Assembly (NCBI GenBank): GCA_021234155.1
Contig: JAJEKV010000002.1
Coordinates: 15,475,428-15,539,427 of the forward strand
Direction of reading: 5' to 3'
Length of the DNA: 64,000 nt
DNA from: Isoetes taiwanensis
Taxonomy: Eukaryota > Streptophyta > Lycopodiopsida > Isoetales > Isoetaceae
Every line of letters starts with the position of its first letter. The stretch's first letter is position 1. The translations under genes and the position numbers were made by a program. Below the pieces are notes generated by a model. The model was not told the origin of the DNA. It saw only the letters and a list, made by a program, of their open reading frames with translations, and made no database searches. Positions 1-11,110 of this stretch are shown here, in pieces.

Positions 1-1352
1 TTTGAGGCTTTGATGGATGATCAACCGCTTTGTTACCAAAGGCGATAAAAAGCTCACATCCAAGGTGTCTAGTGAATCAAGGAGGACTTGGGATGATTTC
101 CCTTACTTGAGAAACCACTGCCTGAGGAGCTATGTGTTCAATTGGACAACTGTTGGAAAGAAAACAAGAATAGATGGATGTTTGGGGCAATGTCATACTT
201 GACAGCAGTGGGAGTATTCAAAGTTGTGAAGGTGGGATTCATGATGGTTGGGCATACGCATGATGATATAGATGGATTCTTTGGAACTTTCTCCACCAAG
301 CTCAAGAGAGAAAATGTGACTAGTCTCCCTGAACTAATGGATGTGTTTGAGAGCTGCATTGACCCCAACCCAATGGCTTTCTTGATGGATGAGGTTGCAG
401 ATTGGAAATCATTTGTAGAGGGATACTTGCTAGATGGTAAGGACCGGTTTGACAGGACACACAAAGCCACTTGAGTTCAAGTTTTGGGTTAGGGATGGAA
501 TACCAATCATGCAATATAAGTGGGACCCGGTGACAAGTTGTGGATGCCTGTACAAAGGAATCGAGTTGTGGCAAGGGGTGCTGCTGGTGAAGTTCTCATT
601 CCTAAAGGGCAGCCAAAACCACTACCTCCCTTCAAGATCATCAAAGACTCTAGCCAACTAGTGAAGGGCATCAAAGATTACATAACGACTTGGGATGATG
701 TTAGAAATGGAAAGCACACCTCCACTCTTAAGAGAAATCAAATGGACTCCTAATCAAGTCTTGGGAGAAAGTTGTGACATGCTTAGAACCGAACAACCAT
801 GTGGGAGGAAGCTAAGAGGCGGGTTCTTGCAGTCAAGATGGGAGGGTTCTCAAGGAGCAAGCACGTCTAAGAATGTTCACTTGGGTCCTAACAAGGGTTT
901 CAAGTGGTTTGTGGGAAGTAAGGCCTCAAAGCCGAAGTGGTTTGATCTTCCTGAGTGGGATCCCTTTGAGGACATCAAGGAAGGATACTTTGTGCTAGTA
1001 AGGCCTGATGATGAGGACTGTCCAATATGGTTGGGGGTGGCACTCTCTCGATGTAACCACCACTATGCGATGGAGAGGAGTTGCGTCCGGATTCCAAATT
1101 CAATATTGGGAGCCCATTGGGAGACACAAGAAGGGCAAATTGAAGGAGCAATACACATTTCTTTGGGAGAAGAAGTGGAGGGCAAATTATGTTGATCCTC
1201 AAAGGAGGGAATTGGTGGAGTGTGTGGTATGGTCATATCCAGGTTCTCACACTGCAAAGGACAACACACACAAGATCCCAAAAAGGGAGATGGACAAAGC
1301 CATGAGCAACCTCCATGCTAATATTGAGAAGCTTGAAAACTTTCTCAACTAG
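1..1352 (+). pseudogene. Decayed DUF7869-type gene (partial at left edge)
   Basis: The plus strand encodes pieces of a plant DUF7869 protein, a transposase-like family with an RNase H-type fold. Visible landmarks are LDNCWKENKNRW near 140-175 and MVGHTHDDIDGFF near 240-280, then a GHTKPLEFKFWVRDG segment near 450-495, all typical of the family. The C-terminal part (about 880-1352) continues as a tryptophan-rich tail. The reading frame changes at least four times (near 450, 530, 700 and 1110) and stops interrupt the first 120 bases, so no full protein can be made. The gene runs off the left edge. An A-run at 1431-1441 follows, which might be a retrocopy tail. I infer a dead transposon-derived gene; the family call is firm, the exact transposon type is not. 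Confidence 0.7.
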
Positions 1353-1518
1353 TGGTTTGTAAAATTTATGAGGAAAACAAGTAACCCAATTCTTTGTGTG
1401 TGATCTGTAATTCTATTCAAGCAATCAATTCAAAAAAAAAAATTTATGGGGTGTGAGTCCCATTTTCAGTCCGAGTCCCAAAATTCAAGATTTGTCCCAC
1501 TTTAATTAAATACGACTT

Positions 1519-2809
1519 TAATCATATGCCATAAAACATGAGAGCTCCTACCCATGGCTCCGACTCACAAGGAAGATGACCGACGAGCTAGGCCTCAAGA
1601 TAGAGCAGACCGAGTCATAACAATGGCGGGGCTGGCTATAGACAATAGCTAGGGTTAACCACTCCATCCGCCCTCCTGTGCATACTTTGAAGAATGAGCT
1701 AGATCGGGCTCTGGCATGACTCTAGCCTTCCGGATACGCAATCCCATGGTATCACCCATCGGGACTACTCCAGGTTGCATCTCCCCGGTCCGTCGAGGCA
1801 GGAAGGGTTGCATCTCCCCTTCCCGGGGTCTAGAGGTTCCACGAGCGGCTAGAGAATGGTGGCGACACACGATTCTTACCCGATTTAACCCCCCAAAACA
1901 AGAGCCAAGCCAACACTTGCAACTCCTGAGAGGCAGGGCGACACCATTGCCTCAGGAGGTGTCGGACTCATGCCCGGCCCACACAAAGTGACCGACCATA
2001 GGTCTAGCCCGCTATGGGATCCCCAGTAGCCACGCTCAGCAGGGATCCCCCATCCGTATTGCCTCTAGTCCCGTTGTATAGTGCTGAGTCACATCATAGC
2101 CCCAATAGCCGCATATAATAGGAACTAAGGGATCTAACTAGGAGCATACTACGTACTGGCTACTAGGTCTCTACCCCCCTTCCTAATACAAGAGGAGCAA
2201 ACATGATCAACCAACATCACATAACATCATATCATGATAATCATAATAAGAACGTCTTAACCTAATCATACATATCTAACTTACAGTTAGGGTTCCTTGA
2301 TTAGGGTTCAAGATGTTGAATAAGGGTTCTAGGATGGCTCTACTCTAGATACGAAATACTAACCCATCTGGAGTGCTAACTTCCAGATGATCTACCAAGA
2401 GCACTACTCTACATACCTGCTCCAGAAGCACTCCCTCCCAATCCTGGCATCTCCATAGTCTTCGAATTGGTCGGCAAACGGTGCTCGAAACAGAGTTTCG
2501 AGTGCGTAGATGAGTCTCAGGGTGCTAGGGTCAGGAAAAGAGGTCTAGGGTTAGGGTTTGGGCTAATATAAGATAAGGTCCAAAAGGATGCCACGTGGCA
2601 CCAATGGGGTGGGGCCGTGTGGCGGTTGCCCAACAGGATAAGGCCATGTGGAAATGGGCCTTATCCTAAGGTTATCTGAGTTAAGCATTTAACTTAGATG
2701 TGCACCCATTGCCACTTCCTAAGGTATACAAGGCTACAAGAGTAGACTTGTATAGTGAAGGGTCCAGAAATATACGTATTTATAGCGTATATTCCCCTAG
2801 AACGTCACA
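1519..2809 (-). repeat. 3' LTR of the chromovirus, truncated at its outer end
   Basis: This matches the right-hand LTR from about 13079 to 15011 once the foldback insertion there is removed. Its inner edge is the canonical terminus (CGTCACA on the plus strand, TGTGACG in element orientation), directly next to the polypurine tract. The outer 266 bases present in the other LTR (12814-13078) are missing and replaced by unrelated sequence. It also lacks a segment of about 24 bases near 2113 and one of about 75 bases near 2473 that the other LTR keeps. Close to the inner edge is a hairpin-forming inverted repeat around a TATAAATA-like stretch (2769-2795). Confidence 0.9.
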
Positions 2810-2822
2810 TTCTCCCCCCTTA
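2810..2822 (-). promoter_or_regulatory. Polypurine tract (plus-strand DNA primer)
   Basis: In element orientation the sequence is AAGGGGGGAGAA and lies directly before the TGTGACG start of the 3' LTR. Position and composition are those of the RNase H-resistant primer for second-strand synthesis in LTR retrotransposons. Confidence 0.85.
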
Positions 2823-3653
2823 GGATAATGCTGTCCTCAGCATTACGCTAAAGTACTACCGTACCGCTCCTGCAAAAACAAGATACATGCTCTTCTACTA
2901 TTCAATCAACATATATTATAGGCTATATTTGTACCTATACAAAAATTATAAAGCCTTAACAAGAGTAATGTTATAGTAAGTCAAACATTATCACATAACA
3001 TTAGGGTTCATAATTTTTAAGTCTCAATTATGCTTCTCCACCTCCACGTAATGCGCTCCCGTCGGTGCTCCCCTATGCTCGTCCTGCACGAGTAGCACAT
3101 TACGTTAGTGAAGTTAATAAATTGTGGTTTTAGGGGACCACCCCCGTTACCTACCTCCTTGAGCTGAACTACTAGCTCAAGGTCACCCTATTACCTTGCA
3201 CCCGATCATGGCCCCTAAGGATTTGAACTTAAGGAACATTTAAGATGCTCCTATCATCGCCCATGATCAAGTGCTACCTTGTACTCGATTACCCGTTGTC
3301 GAATACTCCCCAGTGCATCATGCCCCAAGGGTTTCAAGCTAGGGAACGTCTCACGATCCCATCATTGCGCATGATCACTTAACCTTCACCATGACCCCCC
3401 TATAGTCAGGTGTGCGAGCCCCACATCATGGCATAGAGATCATCCGGCAGATGTCCCATCATCGCCCACCATGCCTTATCTTCAACTCTCACATGACCCT
3501 ACTGGTCATGCGCACCTCTTGGTGCGTGTTGGCCTAGAGAATGCCTTAAAGGCATGTCTCATCATCGCTTACACGTTCCAAGATTCTGACACATGCAGTC
3601 TACTAACTAGAATACATATGCCAGAGCTAAGGCTAACTAAGAAACATACTAAG
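2823..3653 (-). other. Non-coding 3' region of the chromovirus
   Basis: No ORF of note lies between the end of the chromodomain and the polypurine tract. The stretch contains imperfect direct repeats built around ATGATC and CATCATCGC words (for example 3200-3270, 3310-3390 and 3430-3480). Confidence 0.6.
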
Positions 3654-4160
3654 CTAACCTCCTGGCAAGTCGGCCTCGACTAAGCCGGAGACGACTCGCC
3701 CATCAAACTCCTTCATGAATTCTGAGTATTGTTTCTCCAAATCCTGCTTCAATACCCATGTCGCGTCTTCCACGGGCAAGTGTTTCCACTTGACCAAATA
3801 CTGGAGGAATTGAGACCTCCTAGTCTTCTTGAATGACTTATCAAGAAGCAATTCAGGCACAATTTCAACTTGCTCTTCTGTCATTTCCAACAAGGTTGGA
3901 GTATCCAAAACCTCATCAGGGTTAGGGTCGTGCCTTTTTAATAAACTCACATGGAAGACCTTGTGGACTTTAAGGTGCGCCGGGAGATCCAACTTGTAGG
4001 CTCTCCAAGATCTTGAACGGACCGGCCCACCTAGGGGTGAGCTTCTTGTAATTTCCAATCCGAAGTTTAGCTTGCTTCACCTTGATCTTCAACCATACCT
4101 TGTCGCCCACCTTGAACTCCCTTACGGTCTTGTGCCTGTCGGCTACACTCTTCTGCCAAC
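3654..4160 (-). pseudogene. Integrase C-terminus and chromodomain
   Basis: The minus strand gives the basic integrase tail and the classic LPAHLKVHKVFHVSLLKRH linker. A chromodomain of about 45 residues follows (PELLLDKS, then FLQYLVKWKHLP, then DATWVLKQDL), ending at a stop at 3654. In chromoviruses this domain binds modified histones or heterochromatin and steers integration. A frame change near 4000 separates it from the upstream integrase segment. The aromatic/VKW core that contacts the histone tail is recognisable, but the protein cannot be made in one piece. Confidence 0.85.
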
Positions 4161-4161
4161 T

Positions 4162-4856
4162 TCATGCTGCCAACAGGTACCCCCTTACCTCTTCGACCAA
4201 CTGCTGCATATCACCTAGCATTTGTTGGGATACCTCAACCTTTGACACATGATTGTGCCAAGTATCGGGGGTTAGGCACTGATATCCGTAATTGATCATG
4301 AAGGGAGACATCTGGGATGACTCCTGCTTCGTACTATTGTAAGCGAATTCTACCAAGTGGATGAAATCATCCCACTTGGATTGCTTATTCCATACATAAC
4401 TTCTGAGCATATCTTCGATGATGCGATTTGTCCGCTCCGTCTGGCCATCCGTCTAAGGATAGTAAGCCGTGCTCATCGAGAGCTTGGTCTGGATCGTAGC
4501 AAAAAGATCCTGCCAGAATGCACTCATGAACTTAGAATCCCTATCTCGCGAGGCATGCCGTAGAGTCTAAAAATCTCCTTTACAAATAGAACGGCATTGT
4601 CTAAGGCTGTGTCCGTAGTTTTGCAAGGCACGAAGTGTGCCATCTTAGATAATTTATCTACGACCACCATTAGTGCATCTTTGCCTCGAAGAGTCCTAGG
4701 AAGTCCTGTAATAAAATCCATGCTTATTACTTCCCACTTTGCATTCGGCACTGTCAAAGGTTCCAAAGCTCTCAGAATTCGAAGCTGCTCTGCCTTGGTC
4801 TGCTGGCACAACTGGCATTCCTGAATATATCTGGCTATCCGTTTCTTCATTCCCGG
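4162..4856 (-). pseudogene. Integrase catalytic core, broken
   Basis: This holds the second half of the zinc-binding HHCC motif (CQLCQQ near 4815), the first catalytic Asp in SMDFITGLP (near 4720), the second in an RDRDSKF segment (near 4530) and the Glu in TDGQTER (near 4435). Integrase inserts the cDNA into the host genome. The core is broken by a frameshift near 4540, a TAG before the TDGQTER motif and a TGA at 4855-4857 upstream. Both stops look like C-to-T or G-to-A changes of Gln and Trp codons. Confidence 0.85.
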
Positions 4857-6047
4857 TCAGAAATAGCTACTTCGAATCTTGAAATACGTCTTCATAAATC
4901 CTGCGTGCTCGACTATTGGGCTGTTGTGTGTGTCATGAAGAATTAACTTCCTTACTCCTGACGATTCGGGCACACACAACTTATCTTTATGGTACGAGAG
5001 GTTGCCTTCCTTCCTATAATGTCTGAAGGCCTCTCGTTCCTTATCTGTTCTAGCCTCCTTAGAGAGGCTTGCCCATACCTCCTTGAAATCATCATCAGAT
5101 GGCAATGTCTCCTCAATTTTCTTACCAAACTCACTCGAAAGAGTTGATATAGCATTACAATGCGTTCTCGTCTCGAATGGTCTCCTAGAGAGGGCATCTG
5201 CAACAACATTAAGCTTGCCGGGCTTATATACTATGTCGAAATCATATTCCTCAAGGAATTCCATCCACCTCCTTTGCCTTAGGTTGAGGAGTGGTTGGAT
5301 GAAAAGATATTGAAGGCTCTGGTGATCAGTATCTAACTGAGACTTCCTCCCCAGCAAATAATGCCTCCAAATCCTTAGTGCCCTGACAATGGCTAATAAC
5401 TCTTGATCATGGGTTGGATAGCGTTGCTCCGCATCGCACATCTTCTTCGAGTCGTAGGCGACTACCCTTCCTTCTTGCATCAAAACTGCACCTGTTGCTA
5501 TCTTGCTCGCATCCGTGGCCACTAGCTTATCTTTGCTCGGATCTGGAAAGACGAGGATTGGAGCTGTCGTTAGAGCCTCTTTGAGCTTTTCAAAGGAGGC
5601 TTGGACATTCTCAAGCCAAAACTTTGCCCAATCCTTTATCTTGTTGCTCTTGGTGAGGTCCGATAAGGGGGACGCCCACCTAGCGAAGTCCTTTACGAAC
5701 TTCCTATAGTATCCTGCCAGACCGAGAAAACTTCTCACTTCTGCCACGTTCCTTGGAGCTGGCCAATCAACTATTGCTTCAATCTTTGACGGATCTATAG
5801 AAATCCCTTCAGTTGTTACCACGTGCCCCAAATACTCCACTCGACCTGTTGCAAAGTGGCATTTGGAGAGCTTCCCATATAACCGATGCCGTCTCAACTT
5901 CTCCAACACTCTTCTCAAATGCTGACAATGTTCTTCAATGGACTTGCTGTAGACTAAGATGTCGTCGAAGAATACAATGACAAACTCGTCCAAGAACTCC
6001 CTGAAGAACTCGACGCATGAATGTTGCCGGGGCATTCGATAAGCCAA
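4857..6047 (-). pseudogene. Reverse transcriptase C-part, RNase H and integrase zinc finger start
   Basis: One open frame of 396 codons starts inside RT with the FFDD catalytic box ([14 protein letters not shown]). It continues through the connection ([10 protein letters not shown]) into RNase H, with ATDAS, the HDQELLAI Glu, TDHQSL and VADALSRR Asp residues all present. It ends in the first histidines of the integrase zinc finger. A stop replaces a Trp codon just before the integrase core. The frame does not join the upstream RT half without a frameshift near 6020. Confidence 0.9.
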
Positions 6048-7187
6048 AAGGCATTACTGTAAACTCGAAGTGCCCGTACCGCGTTCTGAAGGCGATCTTA
6101 TGGATATCTTCTTCCTTTATCCTTATTTGGTGGTAACCTGACCTTAGAGCATAGTTATTCTTCATCGTCTGCTTGTTAAGCTGGCGATAGTCCACACACA
6201 TTCTTAGGCTCCCGTCTTTCTTCATGATGAAGAGTATGGGTGCCCCAAAGGGGGGCACACTTGCTCTTATAAATCCAAGGTCAAGCAATTCCTGCAGCTG
6301 CTTCTTGAGCTCTATCAACTCTGGAGTGCTCATTCTGTAAGGTGCCTTGCTGGTAGGCTTAGCATCTGGAGCTAATGTGATTTCACACTCTACACCCCTA
6401 TAAGGTGGTAGCTGACGGATTTCATCCGGAAAAACATCATTGAACTCCCTAATGAGCCTTGCTACCGGCTTGGGCAACTGATTCCCCTTTTGGTCACTTC
6501 CCTTCTCTTTACTTGGTTCAATTGCCTCTAACCTCAGAATGTAATCCACCTTATTTCTTACTATACTTTTTCTTAGCTGCTTCATAGAAATGCGCTGCAT
6601 AGGAGAAGCTACCTTCTTACCTTTTACTATGAATCTGTTGCCGTCCGGCGCCGTCATGGAAATCTCATTGCACTCACAGTCAATCATCGCTTTCGCTGGC
6701 TTTAGAAACTCCATTCCTACTATAAGATCATACTTTCCAATATCCATGACTTCTGCCCCCATCGGCCACTTGCTTCCACTAAGGTCTATGTCAAACGCGA
6801 TCCTCCTCCCCTTAGTGTGCCGAATGGCACCACTTGCCATGCTAATTGGTCTTGGCTTTGACTTCAAGACCTTGCTCTTCATTAGGGCAGCAAGCCTAGG
6901 AGAGGCAAAGTTATGAGAGCTACCTGTATCTATCAAGACTAGGTATGGACTGCTATCTATAATTCCCTCAGTCGAGATGATTGTGGACTGATTTTCAACA
7001 TCACCTGACTCAATAACTGCGCAGATTTTGCACTCACCTTCAATAAAATCTTGGCCTTCTTGCTGGTCGTCATCTTCGTCATCACTTCGGTTGGAGATTC
7101 CCAATCTGCAAGTTCTGCCAAGGCTGCCTGCATGACGAATGGACAGTTGTGTGTTCTGTGCCCTGGCTGAAAGCACCTAAACCACAA
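6015..7187 (-). pseudogene. Zinc knuckle, aspartic protease and RT N-terminal half
   Basis: Reading leftward: an incomplete zinc knuckle ([12 protein letters not shown] near 7160, lacking its first Cys), an aspartic protease with the [10 protein letters not shown] active site (near 6930), the linker, and RT fingers with KAPYRMS and [15 protein letters not shown]. Then NNYA joins [10 protein letters not shown] directly at about 6145-6150. About 20 residues, including the catalytic Asp of RT motif A, have been deleted without breaking the frame. The palm motif [12 protein letters not shown] follows before a frameshift near 6015. This copy therefore cannot encode active RT. Confidence 0.9.
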
Positions 7188-7356
7188 CTTCTTCTCAATG
7201 CACTCCTGTCTTTTCTCCTTAGGGATGCTATCTAAAAGACGCTTGAGCGAACTACCCCCCGATCCATCATGTGGCCTACGGTCTCCAAAGTGCTTTCCCT
7301 GAGCTTTCCCCTGTTGTTGGCCTCACCGGGCGTGTTTCTTTGCTTGCCTATTCCCG

Positions 7357-8390
7357 TCATTGCCCTGCCCGTCTCTTACCTTTGAAGGGATGCTTGTTTA
7401 CTGCCACTGGAGTTCTTGGGGCTTCTTCCAAACTTAAGGCCTTGTCCTCGGCCTCCCCGACTGTTTTTGGGTTAATTGCTCGAACTAACCTCTTGATGTT
7501 ACTGTTGAGCCCTTCAATGTAACCCTCGACCGCTTGTCTCTCTGTGATCCTGGGCACATTGAGTCTTAACCTCATAAATTCCTCTGTGTATCTGGCTACT
7601 GATAGGTTCCCCTGGTCTAGTCTATAGAATTGCTGGATCTGCTTGCTAGTGTGCGATCTCGGCACGTAATATTTGCGGAAGGCCTTACTGAAGGTCTTGA
7701 ATCTGCAGTTGTTCCATCTCAACTTATTAGACTTAGCATACCCTTTCCACCAAATCCTGGCTGGTCCTATTAGATTGGCTGTTGTAACCTTGCCTATGTC
7801 TTTGTCTTTCATGCCATAAGAATTGCCAAGCCACGTCTCTGCTTCCATGCCTGACCTGTCTTTACCTGAAAACTGACCAAGCTTCCTCGTCTTCCAAACA
7901 TTACTCATGGCACTATCCACTTTCTTCTGATAATCATCTGCCTTCCTGTTCTTTTTCCTATCCTGTGATGCATCTGACTCGCTCTCGGAGCTGCTACCAT
8001 TCTGGCTGTCAAAGATATCTGATACGCTAGAGCTGGATGGTGTTGGACTCTTTCTGCTTCTCCTTTTTCTCTTCATGTCTCTGACATTTCCTTGATTCTC
8101 TTCCCCTTCTGGCTGTGGGGCCTCATCAATGCCTTGCGCAGGAGGTGGAGGTGGTGGTGGAGGTCCGTATTCCTGAGCATTCATCAATAGGGTTCCCCAC
8201 TGAAGTAGGTTTTACATCTGGTTTCTCATCTGCGTGAGCCTTGCATTCACTGTCTCCACCGTCATTTCATCATTGTTGTCGTCTTGTTCTCGCCCAAACA
8301 AGTTTCTAGGTACCCAATGGTGCTTCCGGCCCTGGCCTTGGGACCCTGAGCCGATGTTCCTTGCTGCAAGTATTGGTCATCAATGCTTGT
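7357..8390 (-). pseudogene. gag (capsid/nucleocapsid) gene
   Basis: The 276-codon frame from 8187 has a proline run, a Ser/Arg-rich stretch and a typical retrotransposon gag core (GPARIWWKGYAK, FKTFSKAFRKYYVPR, YTEEFMRLRLNVP). Gag forms the particle that packages element RNA. Recognisable coding sequence extends upstream to about 8390, interrupted by a TAA near 8211, so the original start lay further right. A frame break near 7357 separates it from the zinc knuckle. From 8391 to 8596 there is only an AT-rich spacer. Confidence 0.85.
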
Positions 8391-8596
8391 TATTTACATT
8401 ATACATTATTCATCCTTATTTACAAGTCACTTATTGTTAGATATAAAAAGAAATCATATCAAAACTCCACTTATAAGTCAAGGATAATATATAGAAATTA
8501 ATATATAAGTGTTATATATTTATGTAAGGTACATGATAATACATAGAAGTGAAAACATTCAATACAATTTAGAAGATAAGTGAAAACAGAAAATGT

Positions 8597-9766
8597 TCAT
8601 CTTCGGTGCTCCTTCATCGATTTGAAGAAGTTCTTGACATCCCTGAGTCGAAGTCCTTTGCCGACATTCCGCAAGATATTTCTAGAAGATCCTCCTTCAA
8701 GTGCTCGGGCCATTTGAGGTGCAGGGAGTTCGGGTGCCGTTGCCGCCACTACTATCAATGTTGCGTCTCGGAGGTGGCCCCTGGCGAAGTCGAGGCAATG
8801 GAGTGCCACGGATCTCTTAAAGAGAATGATATGATCCGTTATGAGATTCAGCTTGGCGTGCTGCCCAAAGCCAGAGAGTGCTATGAGGAGTGCCACCGAC
8901 TCTTCTCCTCGTGGGCTGAACTCCCTGTGAAAAACTATCATATGCCCTTGGCTGAGGACTGGAAGATAGTACTGGAGTGCCTTACCCTTTCCTATGGCCT
9001 TCGAACTTGTGCCCTTTCTCCGAGCTGCTTCGCCGTAGACGTCTAATACCAAGAGGTCTTCATGGTCCCTCCACATGGTAGTTGCGCTCTCTAGGTTGAT
9101 GCTACTGGATGCCTCCCGCATACTCCTGGAACGAACTGTTTGGCTAGAGCTTGGGCCTCTTCTTGGTTTGTACAATCTGCTTTGTATTTCTTGAAACTCC
9201 TCCTCTGGGATGATTGGTTCCTGTTGACGATACATCTCCCTTATCTGCTCATAGGCTGCTATATCTGACATTGTCTCCCTGGCGTAAGAGTGTCGCTCTG
9301 CTAGCTCCCTTGGGATTTCTTGATAGGAGTAGTTGATGAAGTCATTTTGCTGCTCCTTTGCCATCAAGCCTAAGAGCTCGTCGATTCTAAGCCCTTCTTC
9401 TTGGCAGTAAGGAAGGTTGAGGATGTTATTCGCCAAGATGTACTCCTCTCCATCGATGACTATTGGCGATAGGGCTGTGATGATGATTGGTGGTTCGTAG
9501 GCCCGCCTGATTTGATCATCATGCCTGGCTATTCGCCTCTCCATCCTCATCGCCTCTCTGCTCTCCCATCCTGGGTTTTCTTCCCCTAGCTGCTCGTAGT
9601 CTTGCTCGATTTGCAGTGCTGGTGTCCCTGATGTTAAGCCATGATACATGTACTCCGAGGACTCGATCTCGTGAATATGGCGTTGCTCCCTTCGAGTGTC
9701 GAGTGGTGCTAGATCCAAAGGCTGAATTGAGGACTCCCCCACCTTGTTGATTGCCTTATACTGCAT
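8597..9766 (-). CDS. Unrecognised 389-codon ORF inside the retrotransposon
   Basis: I do not recognise this protein. The first 200 residues are acidic and rich in Glu, Tyr and Ile, with predicted helices (for example IDELLGLMAKEQQNDFINYS). The middle is Ser/Arg-rich and the end is basic. It has no zinc knuckle, membrane segment or known catalytic motif. It reads in the same direction as gag and lies directly upstream of it, separated by about 200 AT-rich bases. A long open frame in an otherwise broken element is notable. It could be an accessory protein of the retrotransposon or part of a nested element, and chance openness of decayed sequence is also possible. Confidence 0.4.
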   Translation of the reverse strand: MQYKAINKVGESSIQPLDLAPLDTRREQRHIHEIESSEYMYHGLTSGTPALQIEQDYEQLGEENPGWESREAMRMERRIARHDDQIRRAYEPPIIITALSPIVIDGEEYILANNILNLPYCQEEGLRIDELLGLMAKEQQNDFINYSYQEIPRELAERHSYARETMSDIAAYEQIREMYRQQEPIIPEEEFQEIQSRLYKPRRGPSSSQTVRSRSMREASSSINLESATTMWRDHEDLLVLDVYGEAARRKGTSSKAIGKGKALQYYLPVLSQGHMIVFHREFSPRGEESVALLIALSGFGQHAKLNLITDHIILFKRSVALHCLDFARGHLRDATLIVVAATAPELPAPQMARALEGGSSRNILRNVGKGLRLRDVKNFFKSMKEHRR

Positions 9767-9890
9767 GAATAGGCGAGGGCTGCATGGGCTGAGAGATATC
9801 TATGCCTATTGTGCTTGCAGGTCATGTAGTCGGGCATGGCTCTTGTCCTATCCCACACCTGGTTCTTGCCCTTGGATCCTCCTCCTATGC

Positions 9891-10514
9891 TTAGCTAAGC
9901 GAATCTAGGGATACCCATTTCCCTCCCCTAGGCGGCAAGCTAACTTCCCAGGGTAGGATCTGCTGATCATATTGGCAAATGATGTCGGTATAGAAGGGTG
10001 TCCTGGTCAAGGTTGCATGGAGATCAAGGAGATGGTCGAACACATGGAAGGCCTCTTCAGCAGGAAAATCATGGATATGGTTAGCAGCATCATACCATCG
10101 GACAAAACTATTGGGCGCCATTGAGCAGAGATAGGTGTAGAAAATGGCTTGGAAAGATTGATGGAAGCTTGGAAAATCGCCTAAGATGACAAGAGCAATT
10201 CTGGTGAAGGGAAAATGGCAAATGAGGCCCCTTTTATAGACTATGGTCTGCCTCGAGTTCCGTGCACAAGGGTTCTTGATGGAACAGACTTTTGTTCTAA
10301 GGCTATGGATGTCCAAATGAGCTACCATGAAGTGCAAATCTAAGGAAAACAAGGCAAGAAACACTACATGGTAGTTTGTTGAGTCAAATTTGGCCAATCC
10401 AGGCCAAAATGGGTCAATCCGGGTCGATTCGCGCGAATAGGCTCTGCGTTGCGAACGCAGGGCGATTTGGCGCGGATCGTCCCTGTTTGGCCGATTTGGG
10501 AGGTGATTAGACAT
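9891..10514 (-). CDS. Unrecognised 207-codon ORF upstream of the 389-codon ORF
   Basis: The frame begins inside the first 201-bp repeat unit and ends at 9891. The first third is low-complexity and probably not coding. The last 100 residues (from ILGDFPSFHQSF to LPPRGGKWV) have a more protein-like composition with many aromatics. I cannot assign a family. With the next ORF downstream, it may be two pieces of one broken accessory gene; stops lie between them (9767-9890). Confidence 0.3.
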   Translation of the reverse strand: MSNHLPNRPNRDDPRQIALRSQRRAYSRESTRIDPFWPGLAKFDSTNYHVVFLALFSLDLHFMVAHLDIHSLRTKVCSIKNPCARNSRQTIVYKRGLICHFPFTRIALVILGDFPSFHQSFQAIFYTYLCSMAPNSFVRWYDAANHIHDFPAEEAFHVFDHLLDLHATLTRTPFYTDIICQYDQQILPWEVSLPPRGGKWVSLDSLS

Positions 10515-10900
10515 TTCTAGGGGTTGTAAGATGCTAACATGCCTAATTGGATCAATTCTAACCTAGCTAGCAACTTATTTCAAGCAAAATGGACATCTAG
10601 AAGTGCCAAATTGAGGTAACCGGGTCGATTCGCGCGAATAGGCTCTGCGTCGCGAACGCAGACGCATTCGGCGCGGATCGTCCCGGTTTGGCCAGAACTT
10701 GCCATTTTTAGATGATTCTTTGCCGAAATTGACTTCTAAACTGGGTTTCTAGGCAAATTCTAAGCAATTTACTATCTTTTAGCACAAATTTTCGATCAAT
10801 TTTGTCCCAAATCCTGGTACCCGGCTGGATTCGCGCGAATGCGCTCTGCGTCGCGAACGCAGGTCGATTTGGCGCGGATCGACCCGATTTCGCCAAATTT
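10421..10900. repeat. Three units of a 201-bp GC-rich repeat
   Basis: The word GTCGATTCGCGCGAAT followed by GCTCTGCGT and CGCGAACGCAG recurs starting at 10421, 10622 and (slightly changed) 10823, exactly 201 bases apart each time. Each unit contains a CpG-rich core of about 75 bases that could fold (TCGCGCGA, GGCGCGGATCG) and a more variable AT-richer part. It lies between the histone-like gene and the downstream ORFs. Function is unknown. Confidence 0.8.
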
Positions 10901-10920
10901 TGAGCCAAGATTGATTTTTT

Positions 10921-11110
10921 TGTGCTGGAATCTATGCTAGCTAACCTATTACAAGCATTTTAAGCCTTATACAAAAAATTGTACTACAATCTAGCTTACT
11001 TAATTACACTTTCATACAATCAATTTACAAAGAAAAAGGATTATATATATAAGGAAGAGTCAACTACATTGAAAAACTTTAATTTTAGGATAATTACAAA
11101 GCTTGAGGCC
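10921..11110. other. AT-rich spacer after the histone-like gene
   Basis: This strongly AT-rich segment contains a palindromic TATATATA stretch near 11041-11055, contrasting with the GC-rich gene before it and the GC-rich repeats after it. It could hold a core promoter for the downstream ORFs, but nothing proves this. Confidence 0.3.

Noticed and set aside
1716-1991. 91-codon ORF present twice (also 13828-14103)
   Set aside because: It lies within the LTRs and is repeated only because the LTRs are repeated; no protein family.
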